This document shows positions 1 through 6,790 of a stretch of 64,000 nt of DNA, one piece after another. The DNA lies in contig NZ_CP060034.1 of the NCBI RefSeq assembly GCF_023208195.1, positions 2,666,001-2,730,000 on the forward strand, read 5' to 3'. The translations under genes were made by a program, and so were the position numbers. This DNA comes from Nocardioides sp. InS609-2 (GTDB lineage Bacteria > Actinomycetota > Actinomycetes > Propionibacteriales > Nocardioidaceae). The notes beneath the pieces are model-generated. The model saw nothing but the letters and a program-made list of their open reading frames with translations. It ran no database searches and was not told the origin of the DNA. Within the stretch, counting starts at the first letter, position 1. Every line of letters starts with the position of its first letter.

Positions 1-1
1 C

Positions 2-622
2 CGCACCGAGCCGATGTCGCTCACCGAGACGATGGGTCCCGACGACCCGTTCCCCGGCAACCGGGTCGGGCAGCCGGTCACCGTCGCGGGCAGCTGGGTG
101 CCGAGCGGCACGGTCTACGTCGAGGGCCGGAAGCATGGCGGCCAGGACGGCGTCTGGGCGGTCACGCCGCTCGCCGTCACCGGGCAGGCCGACTCGGCGC
201 TGCTGGTGGTGCGCGGCTGGGCGGCCACGGTGGCCGACGCGGGGTCGCCGCCGACCGGTGAGGCAATGGTGACCGCCTGGCTCCAGCCACCCGACGGCAC
301 CGGTCAGCTCGACAGCGACCCGACCGACGACGTACTCCCGCAGCTGCGGATCGCCGACGCCATCCAGCACGTCGACCAGGACCTGTACGGCGCCTACGCG
401 GTCGTCGACCCGCAGGCCGCGCAGTCGAACGCCGGCAACGAGGCGCTCGCGCCGGCCGATCTCGAGCAGCTGCCGGACGCCAGCCGGTTCACCGCGCTGC
501 GCAACCTGCTCTACGCGATCGAGTGGTGGTTCTTCGGCGCGTTCGCGGCGTTCATCTGGTGGCGCTGGATGCGCGACGAGCTGGCCCACACCGGGGACGG
601 TGCGGGCGACTCGGTAGTTTGA
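2..622 (+). CDS. SURF1 family cytochrome c oxidase assembly protein (5' truncated by window edge)
   Basis: The protein resembles the SURF1/Shy1 family, membrane proteins that help assemble cytochrome c oxidase. The reading frame is already open at base 2, and the residues before the first ATG (base 14) already read like SURF1 internal sequence. The usual N-terminal membrane helix is missing, so the true start lies upstream of the window. Visible features are the PDDPFPGNRVGQPVTVAG segment, the VWAVTPL strand and a C-terminal hydrophobic helix (EWWFFGAFAAFIWWRW) followed by a short charged tail, which matches the two-helix SURF1 topology. The next gene starts 2 bp after the stop, so the two are probably cotranscribed. 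The family call is good; the extent is incomplete. Confidence 0.8.
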   Translation, partial: RTEPMSLTETMGPDDPFPGNRVGQPVTVAGSWVPSGTVYVEGRKHGGQDGVWAVTPLAVTGQADSALLVVRGWAATVADAGSPPTGEAMVTAWLQPPDGTGQLDSDPTDDVLPQLRIADAIQHVDQDLYGAYAVVDPQAAQSNAGNEALAPADLEQLPDASRFTALRNLLYAIEWWFFGAFAAFIWWRWMRDELAHTGDGAGDSVV

Positions 623-623
623 C

Positions 624-1004
624 GTGGTGCGCAAGCTCTTCACGACCTACCGCGTCCTGGCCCTCGTCGTGGGTCTCCTGCTCGTCGCCCTGGCCGCCGG
701 CATGGTGCTCAAATACGGCCACAACGTGATTGACGCAGCCGCGTGGGCCAAGGGCGGTGACCTCCAGAGCTTCGGCGACAGCCTCACCGGCGTCGTGGCG
801 CTGATCCACGGCTGGGTCTACATCGTCTACGTCGTGGTGGCGTTCCTGCTCTCGCGCCGGGCCGGCTGGTCTCTCCAGTTCCTACTGGTGATGCTGCTGG
901 CGGGCCTGATCCCGCTGCTCATCTTCTGGGTGGAGCACCGCGTCACGACCCGCCTGCGCGCCGAGCACCCCGAGCTCCAGCCCCCGGCACGAGTCGCCGG
1001 GTGA
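624..1004 (+). CDS. DUF3817 family membrane protein
   Basis: This 126-aa protein has a GTG start. It has three or so membrane helices: an N-terminal one after VRKLFTTYRVLA, a central one (GWVYIVYVVVAFLLS) and a C-terminal one (FLLVMLLAGLIPLLIFWVEH). The layout and the HGW...YIVY and P-F-WVEH motifs match DUF3817 proteins, which often sit beside oxidase-assembly or permease genes in actinobacteria. No biochemical role is established. It starts 2 bp after the SURF1 stop and overlaps the following patatin gene by 4 bp, so it lies inside an operon. Confidence 0.8.
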   Translation: MVRKLFTTYRVLALVVGLLLVALAAGMVLKYGHNVIDAAAWAKGGDLQSFGDSLTGVVALIHGWVYIVYVVVAFLLSRRAGWSLQFLLVMLLAGLIPLLIFWVEHRVTTRLRAEHPELQPPARVAG

Positions 1005-1834
1005 CCACCGCGTTCGTGCTGGGCGGCGGCGGCGTCCTCGGTGCGGTCGAGGTCGGCATGCTGCGCGCCCTGCTCGAACGCGGGATCTTGCCCGACCTCG
1101 TCCTCGGCACCAGCGTCGGCGCCCTCAACGGCGCGATGGTCGCCCGCGACCCCACGCTCTCCGTGATCGAACGCCTCACCGAGCTGTGGCACGACACCTC
1201 CCGCTCGCGAGACGTGTACGGCGACCGTCCGCTGCGCACGGTCCGCCGGGTGATCTCCACGGGCACCCACGCGTACTCCGCCAGGCCGTTGAGCCGCCGG
1301 CTGCGCGAGGAGTTCGGCGACCTCACGTTCGAGGAGCTGCCGGTGCGGTTCCAGGTGTGTGCGGCCAGCATCGAACGGGCCGCCGAGCACTGGTTCTCCA
1401 CCGGCCCGGTGGTCGACGCGGTGGTCGCGAGCGCCGCCGTACCCGGACTGCTGCCGCCCGCCAAGGTCGTGACAGACCTCGGCGTCGAACATTTTCTCGA
1501 CGGCGGCATCGTCAACTCCATCCCGGTCGGCCGGGCGGCACAGCTCGGCGCGACCCGGATCTTCGTTCTCCAGGTCGGCCGCATCGACCGGCCGCTGACT
1601 CCGCCGAGCCGGCCGTGGGAGGTGGCCCGGGTGAGCTTCGAGATCGCCCGGCGGCACCGCTTCGCCCGCGAGATGGCCGAGCTGCCCGAGGGCGTGGTCG
1701 CGCACGTCCTGCCCGCTGCCGGTACGTCGGCGCGTGACGACTCGTTGCGGGCACACCGCGACTTCGACGGGATCCTGCGGCGCATCGACGCGACGTACGA
1801 GGCGAGCGTCGACTTCCTGGACGGCCTCGAATGA
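1001..1834 (+). CDS. Patatin-like phospholipase
   Basis: A predicted serine acyl hydrolase of the patatin/RssA type, 277 aa, with a GTG start overlapping the previous stop (GTGA). The glycine-rich oxyanion motif GGGGVLGA lies at about residues 8-15, the nucleophile elbow GTSVG puts Ser38 in place, and DGG at residues 167-169 supplies the catalytic Asp, so the Ser-Asp dyad is complete. The length suits single-domain bacterial patatins. The stop overlaps the next gene, a PlsC-like acyltransferase. The pair may act on membrane lipids, one releasing and one attaching acyl chains; that pairing is inferred from context only. Confidence 0.88.
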   Translation: MTTAFVLGGGGVLGAVEVGMLRALLERGILPDLVLGTSVGALNGAMVARDPTLSVIERLTELWHDTSRSRDVYGDRPLRTVRRVISTGTHAYSARPLSRRLREEFGDLTFEELPVRFQVCAASIERAAEHWFSTGPVVDAVVASAAVPGLLPPAKVVTDLGVEHFLDGGIVNSIPVGRAAQLGATRIFVLQVGRIDRPLTPPSRPWEVARVSFEIARRHRFAREMAELPEGVVAHVLPAAGTSARDDSLRAHRDFDGILRRIDATYEASVDFLDGLE

Positions 1835-2862
1835 ACTGGGCGGTCCGGCGGCTGCTGGTCGCGCCCGCCCTGATCGGCCTGACCGCGCTGATCTGGATCA
1901 CCCTGCCGCTGTGGCTGATCGTCGCCGCGGCATTGTCGCCGCTCGTCGCGAAGGTGCTCCCGGGCAAGTGGCGGGCGCTGCGCGTGGGGTGGGTGGCGAT
2001 CCTCTACCTGACGTGCGAGTCGCTGCTGCTGGTCGTGCTCTTCGGGCTGTGGCTGGCCAGCGGGTTCGGCTGGAGGATCAGGTCGCCGTACTTCGCCGGC
2101 ATCCACTACGACCTGGTCGAGGGCTTGCTCGTGGTGTTCTTCCGGGAGGCGCGGCGGGTGCTGCGGCTCCAGGTCCATACCGACGGCCCGGCGCCCGACC
2201 AGCACCCCGACAAGCCGATCCTGGTGTGCTGCCGCCACGCGGGGCCGGGCGACTCGTTCACGCTGATGTACGCGTTGATGCACTGGTACGGGCGCGAGCC
2301 CCGCGTCGTACTCAAGGACACCCTGGCCTGGGACCCCGTCATCGACGTGCTCCTGCGGCGTATCCCGGCGCGGTTCATCTCGGCCAACCCTGGGCAGGGC
2401 GAGGACCTCGAGTCGCAGATCGCCGAGCTGGCCTCGCACCTCGACAGCAACGACGCGTTCGTGATCTTCCCGGAGGGCGGCAACTTCACCCCGCAGCGCC
2501 GGGAGCGGGCGATCGCCCGGCTGCGCAAGCTCGGCCTGGAGCGGATGGCGCAGCGTGCCGAGCAGATGATCCACGTGCTGGCTCCGCGCCCGGGCGGGTT
2601 CCTGGCGGCGCTCGACGCGGCGCCGGACGCCGACGTGGTGATGGTCGCGCACACCGGCCTCGACCACCTGCTGAGCGTCGGCGACGTCTGGCGCGAGGTG
2701 CCGCTCGACAAGCGGATCATCATGCGCTGGTGGGAGGTGCCGCGCGAGGAGATCCCGGCCGACCGCGAGGAGCGCATCGAGTGGCTCTTCGAGTGGTGGG
2801 CGACGATCGACGCCTGGATAGCAGAGAACCGACCGGAGGATCTCTCCTCCAGCCGGTCCTGA
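1831..2862 (+). CDS. PlsC-family acyltransferase
   Basis: A 343-aa membrane-associated acyltransferase, likely acting on lysophospholipids or glycerol phosphate. Two hydrophobic segments fill the first ~90 residues (ALIGLTALIWITLPLWLIV and ILYLTCESLLLVVLFGLWL). The catalytic H(X)4D motif appears as CRHAGPGDS and the acceptor-binding motif as FPEGGNFTP. It is longer than the smallest PlsC enzymes because of these N-terminal helices and an extended C-terminus. The ATG overlaps the patatin stop by 4 bp, and it is the last gene of the SURF1-led operon. The substrate cannot be read from sequence. Confidence 0.85.
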   Translation: MNWAVRRLLVAPALIGLTALIWITLPLWLIVAAALSPLVAKVLPGKWRALRVGWVAILYLTCESLLLVVLFGLWLASGFGWRIRSPYFAGIHYDLVEGLLVVFFREARRVLRLQVHTDGPAPDQHPDKPILVCCRHAGPGDSFTLMYALMHWYGREPRVVLKDTLAWDPVIDVLLRRIPARFISANPGQGEDLESQIAELASHLDSNDAFVIFPEGGNFTPQRRERAIARLRKLGLERMAQRAEQMIHVLAPRPGGFLAALDAAPDADVVMVAHTGLDHLLSVGDVWREVPLDKRIIMRWWEVPREEIPADREERIEWLFEWWATIDAWIAENRPEDLSSSRS

Positions 2863-2878
2863 GCTCGCTGAGCTGCTG

Positions 2879-3547
2879 CTACTTCTTGGCGTCGTCCGGT
2901 ACGTCGTCGACGTCGATGATCGTCGCCGGGTCGTCGGGCGTGGTTGCCGCGTGCGGCTCCTCGATCGAGTCGGCAACGGCCTCGCCGGGCGTGCCGCCGG
3001 CGCTGTCGTCGCTCAAGCCGGTCGCGGCGGAGGGCGTGGCAGCGTGGCTGCCGGTGCTGCTCGGGACGCTCGTCGGGGCGGGCTTCGGCTCGTACGACGA
3101 CTGCCAGCTGTCCTCGGTCTGGCCGCGCAGCTTGTTGAAGAGGAAGCCGCCGAGGGCCAGCAGGCCACCGAACAGCAGGATCTTCTTCAGCTTGCCGCCC
3201 TTGGGCTCGGGCTCCTGGCCACGCAGGGTGGCGACCCGGGCGGCGGCGACCTCACGGCCGACCGACGCCCTGTCGGCGGCGTAGGCCGCGCCGACCTGGG
3301 CCTTCTCGGCTGCGAGAGAGGCACCCTTCGACGCCTTGTCGGCGGCGACGGCAGCAGCCTCGGCGCCCTTCTCGGCAGCGATCTGCCGACCCTGCGCAAT
3401 CAGTGGCGCGGCCTTCGCCTGCGCATCACGCGCCGACTCCTTGCTGGACTCGAGGGCCGACTCGAGGGCGGACTCGATCTGGGGGAGGACCGACTCGGCG
3501 AACTCCGAGGCCCGATCCATCAGTGTCTGCTTGCGGCGCAGTCGCAT
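2879..3547 (-). CDS. Alanine-rich membrane-anchored protein, DUF5324-like
   Basis: A 222-aa protein with a long alanine- and charge-rich helical N-terminal half (many A/K/E repeats, residues ~10-110), one membrane helix (ILLFGGLLALGGFLFNKL, ~125-142) and an acidic, low-complexity C-terminus ending in DDVPDDAKK. This matches the DUF5324 proteins of actinobacteria, whose function is unknown. The ATG at 3547 is chosen because AAAGG lies about 9 bp upstream; a longer frame to 3595 lacks such a site. It is divergent from the cyclophilin gene and convergent with the acyltransferase, 16 bp away. Confidence 0.68.
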   Translation of the reverse strand: MRLRRKQTLMDRASEFAESVLPQIESALESALESSKESARDAQAKAAPLIAQGRQIAAEKGAEAAAVAADKASKGASLAAEKAQVGAAYAADRASVGREVAAARVATLRGQEPEPKGGKLKKILLFGGLLALGGFLFNKLRGQTEDSWQSSYEPKPAPTSVPSSTGSHAATPSAATGLSDDSAGGTPGEAVADSIEEPHAATTPDDPATIIDVDDVPDDAKK

Positions 3548-3722
3548 GTGGCCAACCTTTCTACGGTGGACCTCCATCTCACCATGTCCCGCCAACCGGT
3601 GCTACAGCCAGTCCGGTGAACGGCTCGGCCGGGCGGCGTACTGCCTTGGGCCTCGTGGGAGGATCGCCCCTGCACTTCACACGTGCGGAAGCACCACACA
3701 CATCGTCGATCGAGAGGCAGCC

Positions 3723-4238
3723 ATGGCTGACCAGCAGGCCACCCTGAAGACCAACCTGGGTGACATCGTCATCAACCTGTTCCCCAACCACGCGCCCGAG
3801 ACCGTCGCGAACTTCGTCGGCCTGGCCGAGGGCACCAAGGACTACAAGGACGACGCCGGCCGCAGCGGCGAGCGTTACTACGACGGCCTCGGCTTCCACC
3901 GGGTCATCGACGGCTTCATGATCCAGGGCGGCTGCCCGCTCGGCACCGGCACCGGTGGCCCGGGCTACACGTTCAAGGACGAGCCGCACCCCGAGCTGGT
4001 CTTCGACAAGCCGTACCTGCTCGCGATGGCCAACGCCGGCCCCGCGACCAACGGATCGCAGTTCTTCATCACGCTCGGCAAGACGCCGCACCTCAACGCC
4101 AAGCACACCATCTTCGGTGAGGTCGCCGACCAGTCCTCGCGCGACGTCGTCGACGCGGTCGGCAAGGTCAAGACCGGCGCTATGGACCGCCCGGCCGTGC
4201 CCGTGGTCATCGAGACCGTCGAGATCGCCGAAGTCTGA
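3723..4238 (+). CDS. ppiA: Peptidyl-prolyl cis-trans isomerase, cyclophilin type
   Basis: A 171-aa single-domain cyclophilin that catalyses proline isomerisation in the cytoplasm. The catalytic arginine is in FHRVIDGFMIQGG, followed by NGSQFFITLGKTPHLN and HTIFGEV, all standard cyclophilin motifs. There is no signal peptide. The ATG follows a GAGAGGCAGCC stretch. In mycobacteria the ortholog ppiA sits just before crgA near the origin, so the gene fits the conserved block that follows. The rhomboid gene begins 8 bp after its stop. Confidence 0.95.
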   Translation: MADQQATLKTNLGDIVINLFPNHAPETVANFVGLAEGTKDYKDDAGRSGERYYDGLGFHRVIDGFMIQGGCPLGTGTGGPGYTFKDEPHPELVFDKPYLLAMANAGPATNGSQFFITLGKTPHLNAKHTIFGEVADQSSRDVVDAVGKVKTGAMDRPAVPVVIETVEIAEV

Positions 4239-4245
4239 GCCACCT

Positions 4246-5163
4246 TTGACCGAGCCGACCGCCCCGACGGGGGTGCCGACCTGTTACCGGCACCCCGGTC
4301 GGGAGACCTACATCTCCTGCCAGCGCTGCGGCAAGCCCATCTGCCCTGACTGCATGCGCGACGCGGCCGTCGGGTTCCAGTGCCCCGGCTGCGTGGCGGA
4401 GGGTGCGAAGTCGACGCGGTCCGGCCTTGCGGCGTACGGCGGGAAGCGGTCCGGCGACCCGACGCTGACGTCGAAGGTGCTGATCGGCATCAACGCGGCG
4501 GTGTTCCTGCTCGTCCTTGCGAGCGGCGGATCCTCCTCGGCGATCCTGGAACGGCTCATCCTTCTGCCGATGGGCCGCTGCCTGGGTGCGCCGGGGGCGT
4601 CGGACGCCGCGAGCTGCGCGACTGTCTCCGGCACGAGGTGGGTCTCCGGCGTCGCCGACGGCGCCGTCTGGCAGCTGATCACCAGCGCGTTCCTGCACGT
4701 GCAGATCTGGCACATCGGCTTCAACATGCTGGCCCTGTGGGTGCTCGGCCCGCAGCTCGAGGCCGCGCTGGGCCGGACCCGGTTCCTGGCGCTCTACCTG
4801 CTCTCCGCGCTGGCCGGCTCGACCCTGGTCTACCTGCTCTCCGCGCCCCAGGGCTCCACCCTCGGCGCCTCGGGCGCGGTCTTCGGCCTGATGGGCGGGC
4901 TGCTGGTGGTCGCGTTCAAGGTGCGCGGCAACGTGCAGCAGATCCTGATGTGGGTCGGCATCAACGTCGTCATCACCGTCGTCGGCCGCGGGTTCATCTC
5001 CTGGCAGGGCCACGCCGGCGGACTCGTCGGCGGCGTGCTCATCGCCGCGATCATCGTGTACGCGCCCAGGGCCCGGCGCGCCGTCGTACAAGTGGTCGGG
5101 CTCTCCGCCCTCTCCGCCGTGCTCGTGGCCCTCATCGTGGCCCGCACGCTCGCGCTGAACTGA
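4246..5163 (+). CDS. Rhomboid family intramembrane serine protease with N-terminal zinc-binding domain
   Basis: About 305 aa from a TTG start at 4246, chosen because it follows the cyclophilin stop by 8 bp and keeps the whole cysteine-rich domain. The N-terminus has a B-box-like pair of zinc knuckles (CYRHP, CQRCGKPICPDCM, CPGC). Then come six or more membrane helices with the catalytic serine in GASGAVFGLMGG and the catalytic histidine in GHAGGLVGG; HIGFNMLALWVLG matches the conserved rhomboid H...N region. It cleaves substrates within the membrane; the substrate is unknown. An upstream alternative start cannot be excluded. Confidence 0.9.
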   Translation: MTEPTAPTGVPTCYRHPGRETYISCQRCGKPICPDCMRDAAVGFQCPGCVAEGAKSTRSGLAAYGGKRSGDPTLTSKVLIGINAAVFLLVLASGGSSSAILERLILLPMGRCLGAPGASDAASCATVSGTRWVSGVADGAVWQLITSAFLHVQIWHIGFNMLALWVLGPQLEAALGRTRFLALYLLSALAGSTLVYLLSAPQGSTLGASGAVFGLMGGLLVVAFKVRGNVQQILMWVGINVVITVVGRGFISWQGHAGGLVGGVLIAAIIVYAPRARRAVVQVVGLSALSAVLVALIVARTLALN

Positions 5164-5200
5164 CCCTGAACTGACCCCAGCTACCTGGTGGTCCCTCGAC

Positions 5201-5292
5201 GCCACGCGCCATGTAACGCGGAGTTAGGAGCACTGGGACCCCCGCAGACCGGGCTCCCAGTTGCCCTAACTCCGCGTTACATGGCGCGTGGC
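5201..5292. repeat. Perfect 28-bp inverted repeat with nested inner hairpin, between convergent genes
   Basis: Bases 5201-5228 and 5265-5292 are exact reverse complements (28 of 28). The 36-base loop contains a second inverted pair (ACTGGGA at 5232-5238 and TCCCAGT at 5255-5261), so a long two-tier hairpin can form. It lies 37 bp after the rhomboid stop and about 158 bp from the crgA stop, between convergent genes. A bidirectional transcription-stop role is possible although there is no T-run. The ends (GCCACGCGCCATG) look like a dispersed palindromic repeat rather than a standard terminator. Confidence 0.9.
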
Positions 5293-5304
5293 AACCGGGA
5301 AGAG

Positions 5305-5356
5305 TTGTCCACAGCTGTGCACACACCTGGGGATAACTACACGCCTGTAGTTCTGC
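5305..5356. promoter_or_regulatory. Cluster of DnaA-box-like nonamers
   Basis: TTGTCCACA at 5305-5313 equals the high-GC actinobacterial DnaA-box consensus. TTATCCCCA on the minus strand (5328-5336) has one mismatch to TTATCCACA, and a degenerate TTGTGCAGA occurs on the minus strand around 5348-5356. The local sequence is less GC-rich than its surroundings. The kinase/crgA block is near oriC in related genomes, so a DnaA-binding site is plausible. dnaA and dnaN are not visible, so this is not called an origin. Confidence 0.35.
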
Positions 5357-5449
5357 ACAACCTCATCCCCACCTGTGTACGACGACCCCAAATGGCACCG
5401 ACCCGCCCGGGGGATCCCAGGGCGGGTCGGAGCGGGGGTGCGACGGGGG

Positions 5450-5920
5450 TTACTCCCAGCGCGTCGCGAAGGTGAAGCCGACGGCCATGAACGCGATGCC
5501 CACGAGCAGGTTGTACTGACCGAGGTCGTTGAAGACCGGCACCTTGGCCAGCGAGTCGGGCTCGCTGATGACGTAGAACGTGCAGATCCAGATCAGGCCG
5601 ATGACGAAGCAGCCCAACATGCCGGTCACGACGCCGCGGCCGCGCCCGAGGGGGGTGGCGGGGTGCGCGGAGATGGCGAGGCCGAGCATCATCAGGCCGA
5701 AGCCGATCGCGTAGTTCCACTTCGCGAGGTCGGCCACGAAGCCGGGACCGCCCGGCTTGGGCGCGGGGAGCGTGGTCGGGTCGACCCGCACCGCGACGTA
5801 GTAGTAGACGACCCAGGCGATGCCCAGCACGACCATCAGCAGCGAGACGATGAGGCGCGGCGTGATCAGGGGACCCGCAGTCGGGTCGAGGTACTTGCTG
5901 GACGTGGACGGCTTGGCCAC
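5450..5920 (-). CDS. crgA: Cell division protein CrgA, tandem-duplicated form
   Basis: CrgA is a small membrane protein that binds FtsZ-ring and septal wall enzymes. Typical CrgA has one pair of helices and ends in a [21 protein letters not shown]-type signature. This 156-aa protein has two such pairs. Residues ~20-80 contain a helix plus KWNYAIGFGLMMLGLAIS; residues ~95-156 contain a second helix (MLGCFVIGLIWICTFYV) plus QYNLLVGIAFMAVGFTFATR and a terminal TRWE. Four membrane helices are predicted. Position between the cyclophilin/rhomboid genes and DUF881 matches crgA in mycobacteria. The gene is divergent from DUF881. Confidence 0.88.
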   Translation of the reverse strand: MAKPSTSSKYLDPTAGPLITPRLIVSLLMVVLGIAWVVYYYVAVRVDPTTLPAPKPGGPGFVADLAKWNYAIGFGLMMLGLAISAHPATPLGRGRGVVTGMLGCFVIGLIWICTFYVISEPDSLAKVPVFNDLGQYNLLVGIAFMAVGFTFATRWE

Positions 5921-6001
5921 CGGTGGATCCTTACTGGGTCATGGTCGGATGCGACAGGCATGCGCGTACGGCACGCCCACCGAGGCGTTAGCGTAGTCGC
6001 C

Positions 6002-6784
6002 ATGCCACACGGTTCCCATGCAAGCCCCGGCGCGCGCCCTCCGCGCACCCGGAGGCAGCGGCTGTGGCAGGTCGGCACACCGGTGGTGTTCCTGCTCAGT
6101 GGGGCCCTGTTCGTCGTCAGCGCCGAGAACAGCGACGGCACCGACCTGCGACCCGGTCGCTACACCGACCTGGCCTCGGTGGTGCGGGCAGAGGCCGGCG
6201 AGGCCAACCAGCTCACCAACCAGGTGGCCAGCCTGAACGACGCCGTCGAGGGGCTCAGCTCGGGCCTGGGTGACCGGGCCGTCAACCGCTACCAGCGCCA
6301 GATCGACGCGCTCTCGGACCCGGCCGGCCTCACCCCGCGCAGCGGCCCGGGCGTGACCGTCGTGCTGACCGACGCGCCGCAGGAGCTCATCGAGACCTCC
6401 GCCGAGGATCCCAACTTCCTGGTCGTGCACCAGCAAGACATCCAGGCCGTGGTCAACGCGCTGTGGCGCGGCGGCGCGACCGCCGTGACGGTGCAGGGCC
6501 AGCGCATCATCTCGACCACCGGCATCAAGTGCTCCGGCAACACGGTCAGGCTCCAGGGCCAGCCCTACGCCCCGCCGTACGTCATCACCGGCATCGGTGA
6601 CCAGGGCGACATGCTCACCTCGATCGACACCGACGACTACATCGCGCGCTACCGCCGCGACGCCGCCGACCCCGACATCGCCGTCGGCTGGGGCCTCGAG
6701 CTGCCGGCCGAGGCCGTTGCTCCGGCGTACGACGGCCTGCTCAGCCTGAGCTTCGCTCAGCCGTTGCCCACGGCTGCCGGCTGA
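6002..6784 (+). CDS. DUF881 family protein
   Basis: A 260-aa protein with a basic N-terminus, one membrane helix (VGTPVVFLLSGALFVVSAE, ~25-43), a short coiled-coil stretch (NQLTNQVASLNDAVEGLSS) and the DUF881 domain (GPGVTVVLTDAP ... LVVHQQDIQAVVNALWRGGA ... YVITGIGDQ). The ATG at 6002 is taken because it gives a normal N-in membrane anchor. In other actinobacteria DUF881 sits between crgA and a sortase/trpG/pknB run; here pknB follows directly in convergent orientation, 6 bp after the stop. The function is unknown; a cell-envelope role is inferred from context. Confidence 0.9.
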   Translation: MPHGSHASPGARPPRTRRQRLWQVGTPVVFLLSGALFVVSAENSDGTDLRPGRYTDLASVVRAEAGEANQLTNQVASLNDAVEGLSSGLGDRAVNRYQRQIDALSDPAGLTPRSGPGVTVVLTDAPQELIETSAEDPNFLVVHQQDIQAVVNALWRGGATAVTVQGQRIISTTGIKCSGNTVRLQGQPYAPPYVITGIGDQGDMLTSIDTDDYIARYRRDAADPDIAVGWGLELPAEAVAPAYDGLLSLSFAQPLPTAAG

Positions 6785-6790
6785 CCGCGC

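Noticed and set aside
827..1756. A 309-codon minus-strand frame overlapping the patatin gene
   Set aside because: Composition is His/Gln/Arg/Asp-biased with no recognisable domain; antisense to a confident gene.
943..2976. A 677-codon open frame on the minus strand across the patatin and acyltransferase genes
   Set aside because: It is antisense to genes with clear motifs and is rich in Arg, Pro and Ser, the usual shadow frame in high-GC DNA.
5201..5356. Chromosomal origin of replication
   Set aside because: Only three DnaA-like nonamers, one degenerate, and dnaA, dnaN and an AT-rich unwinding region are not present.
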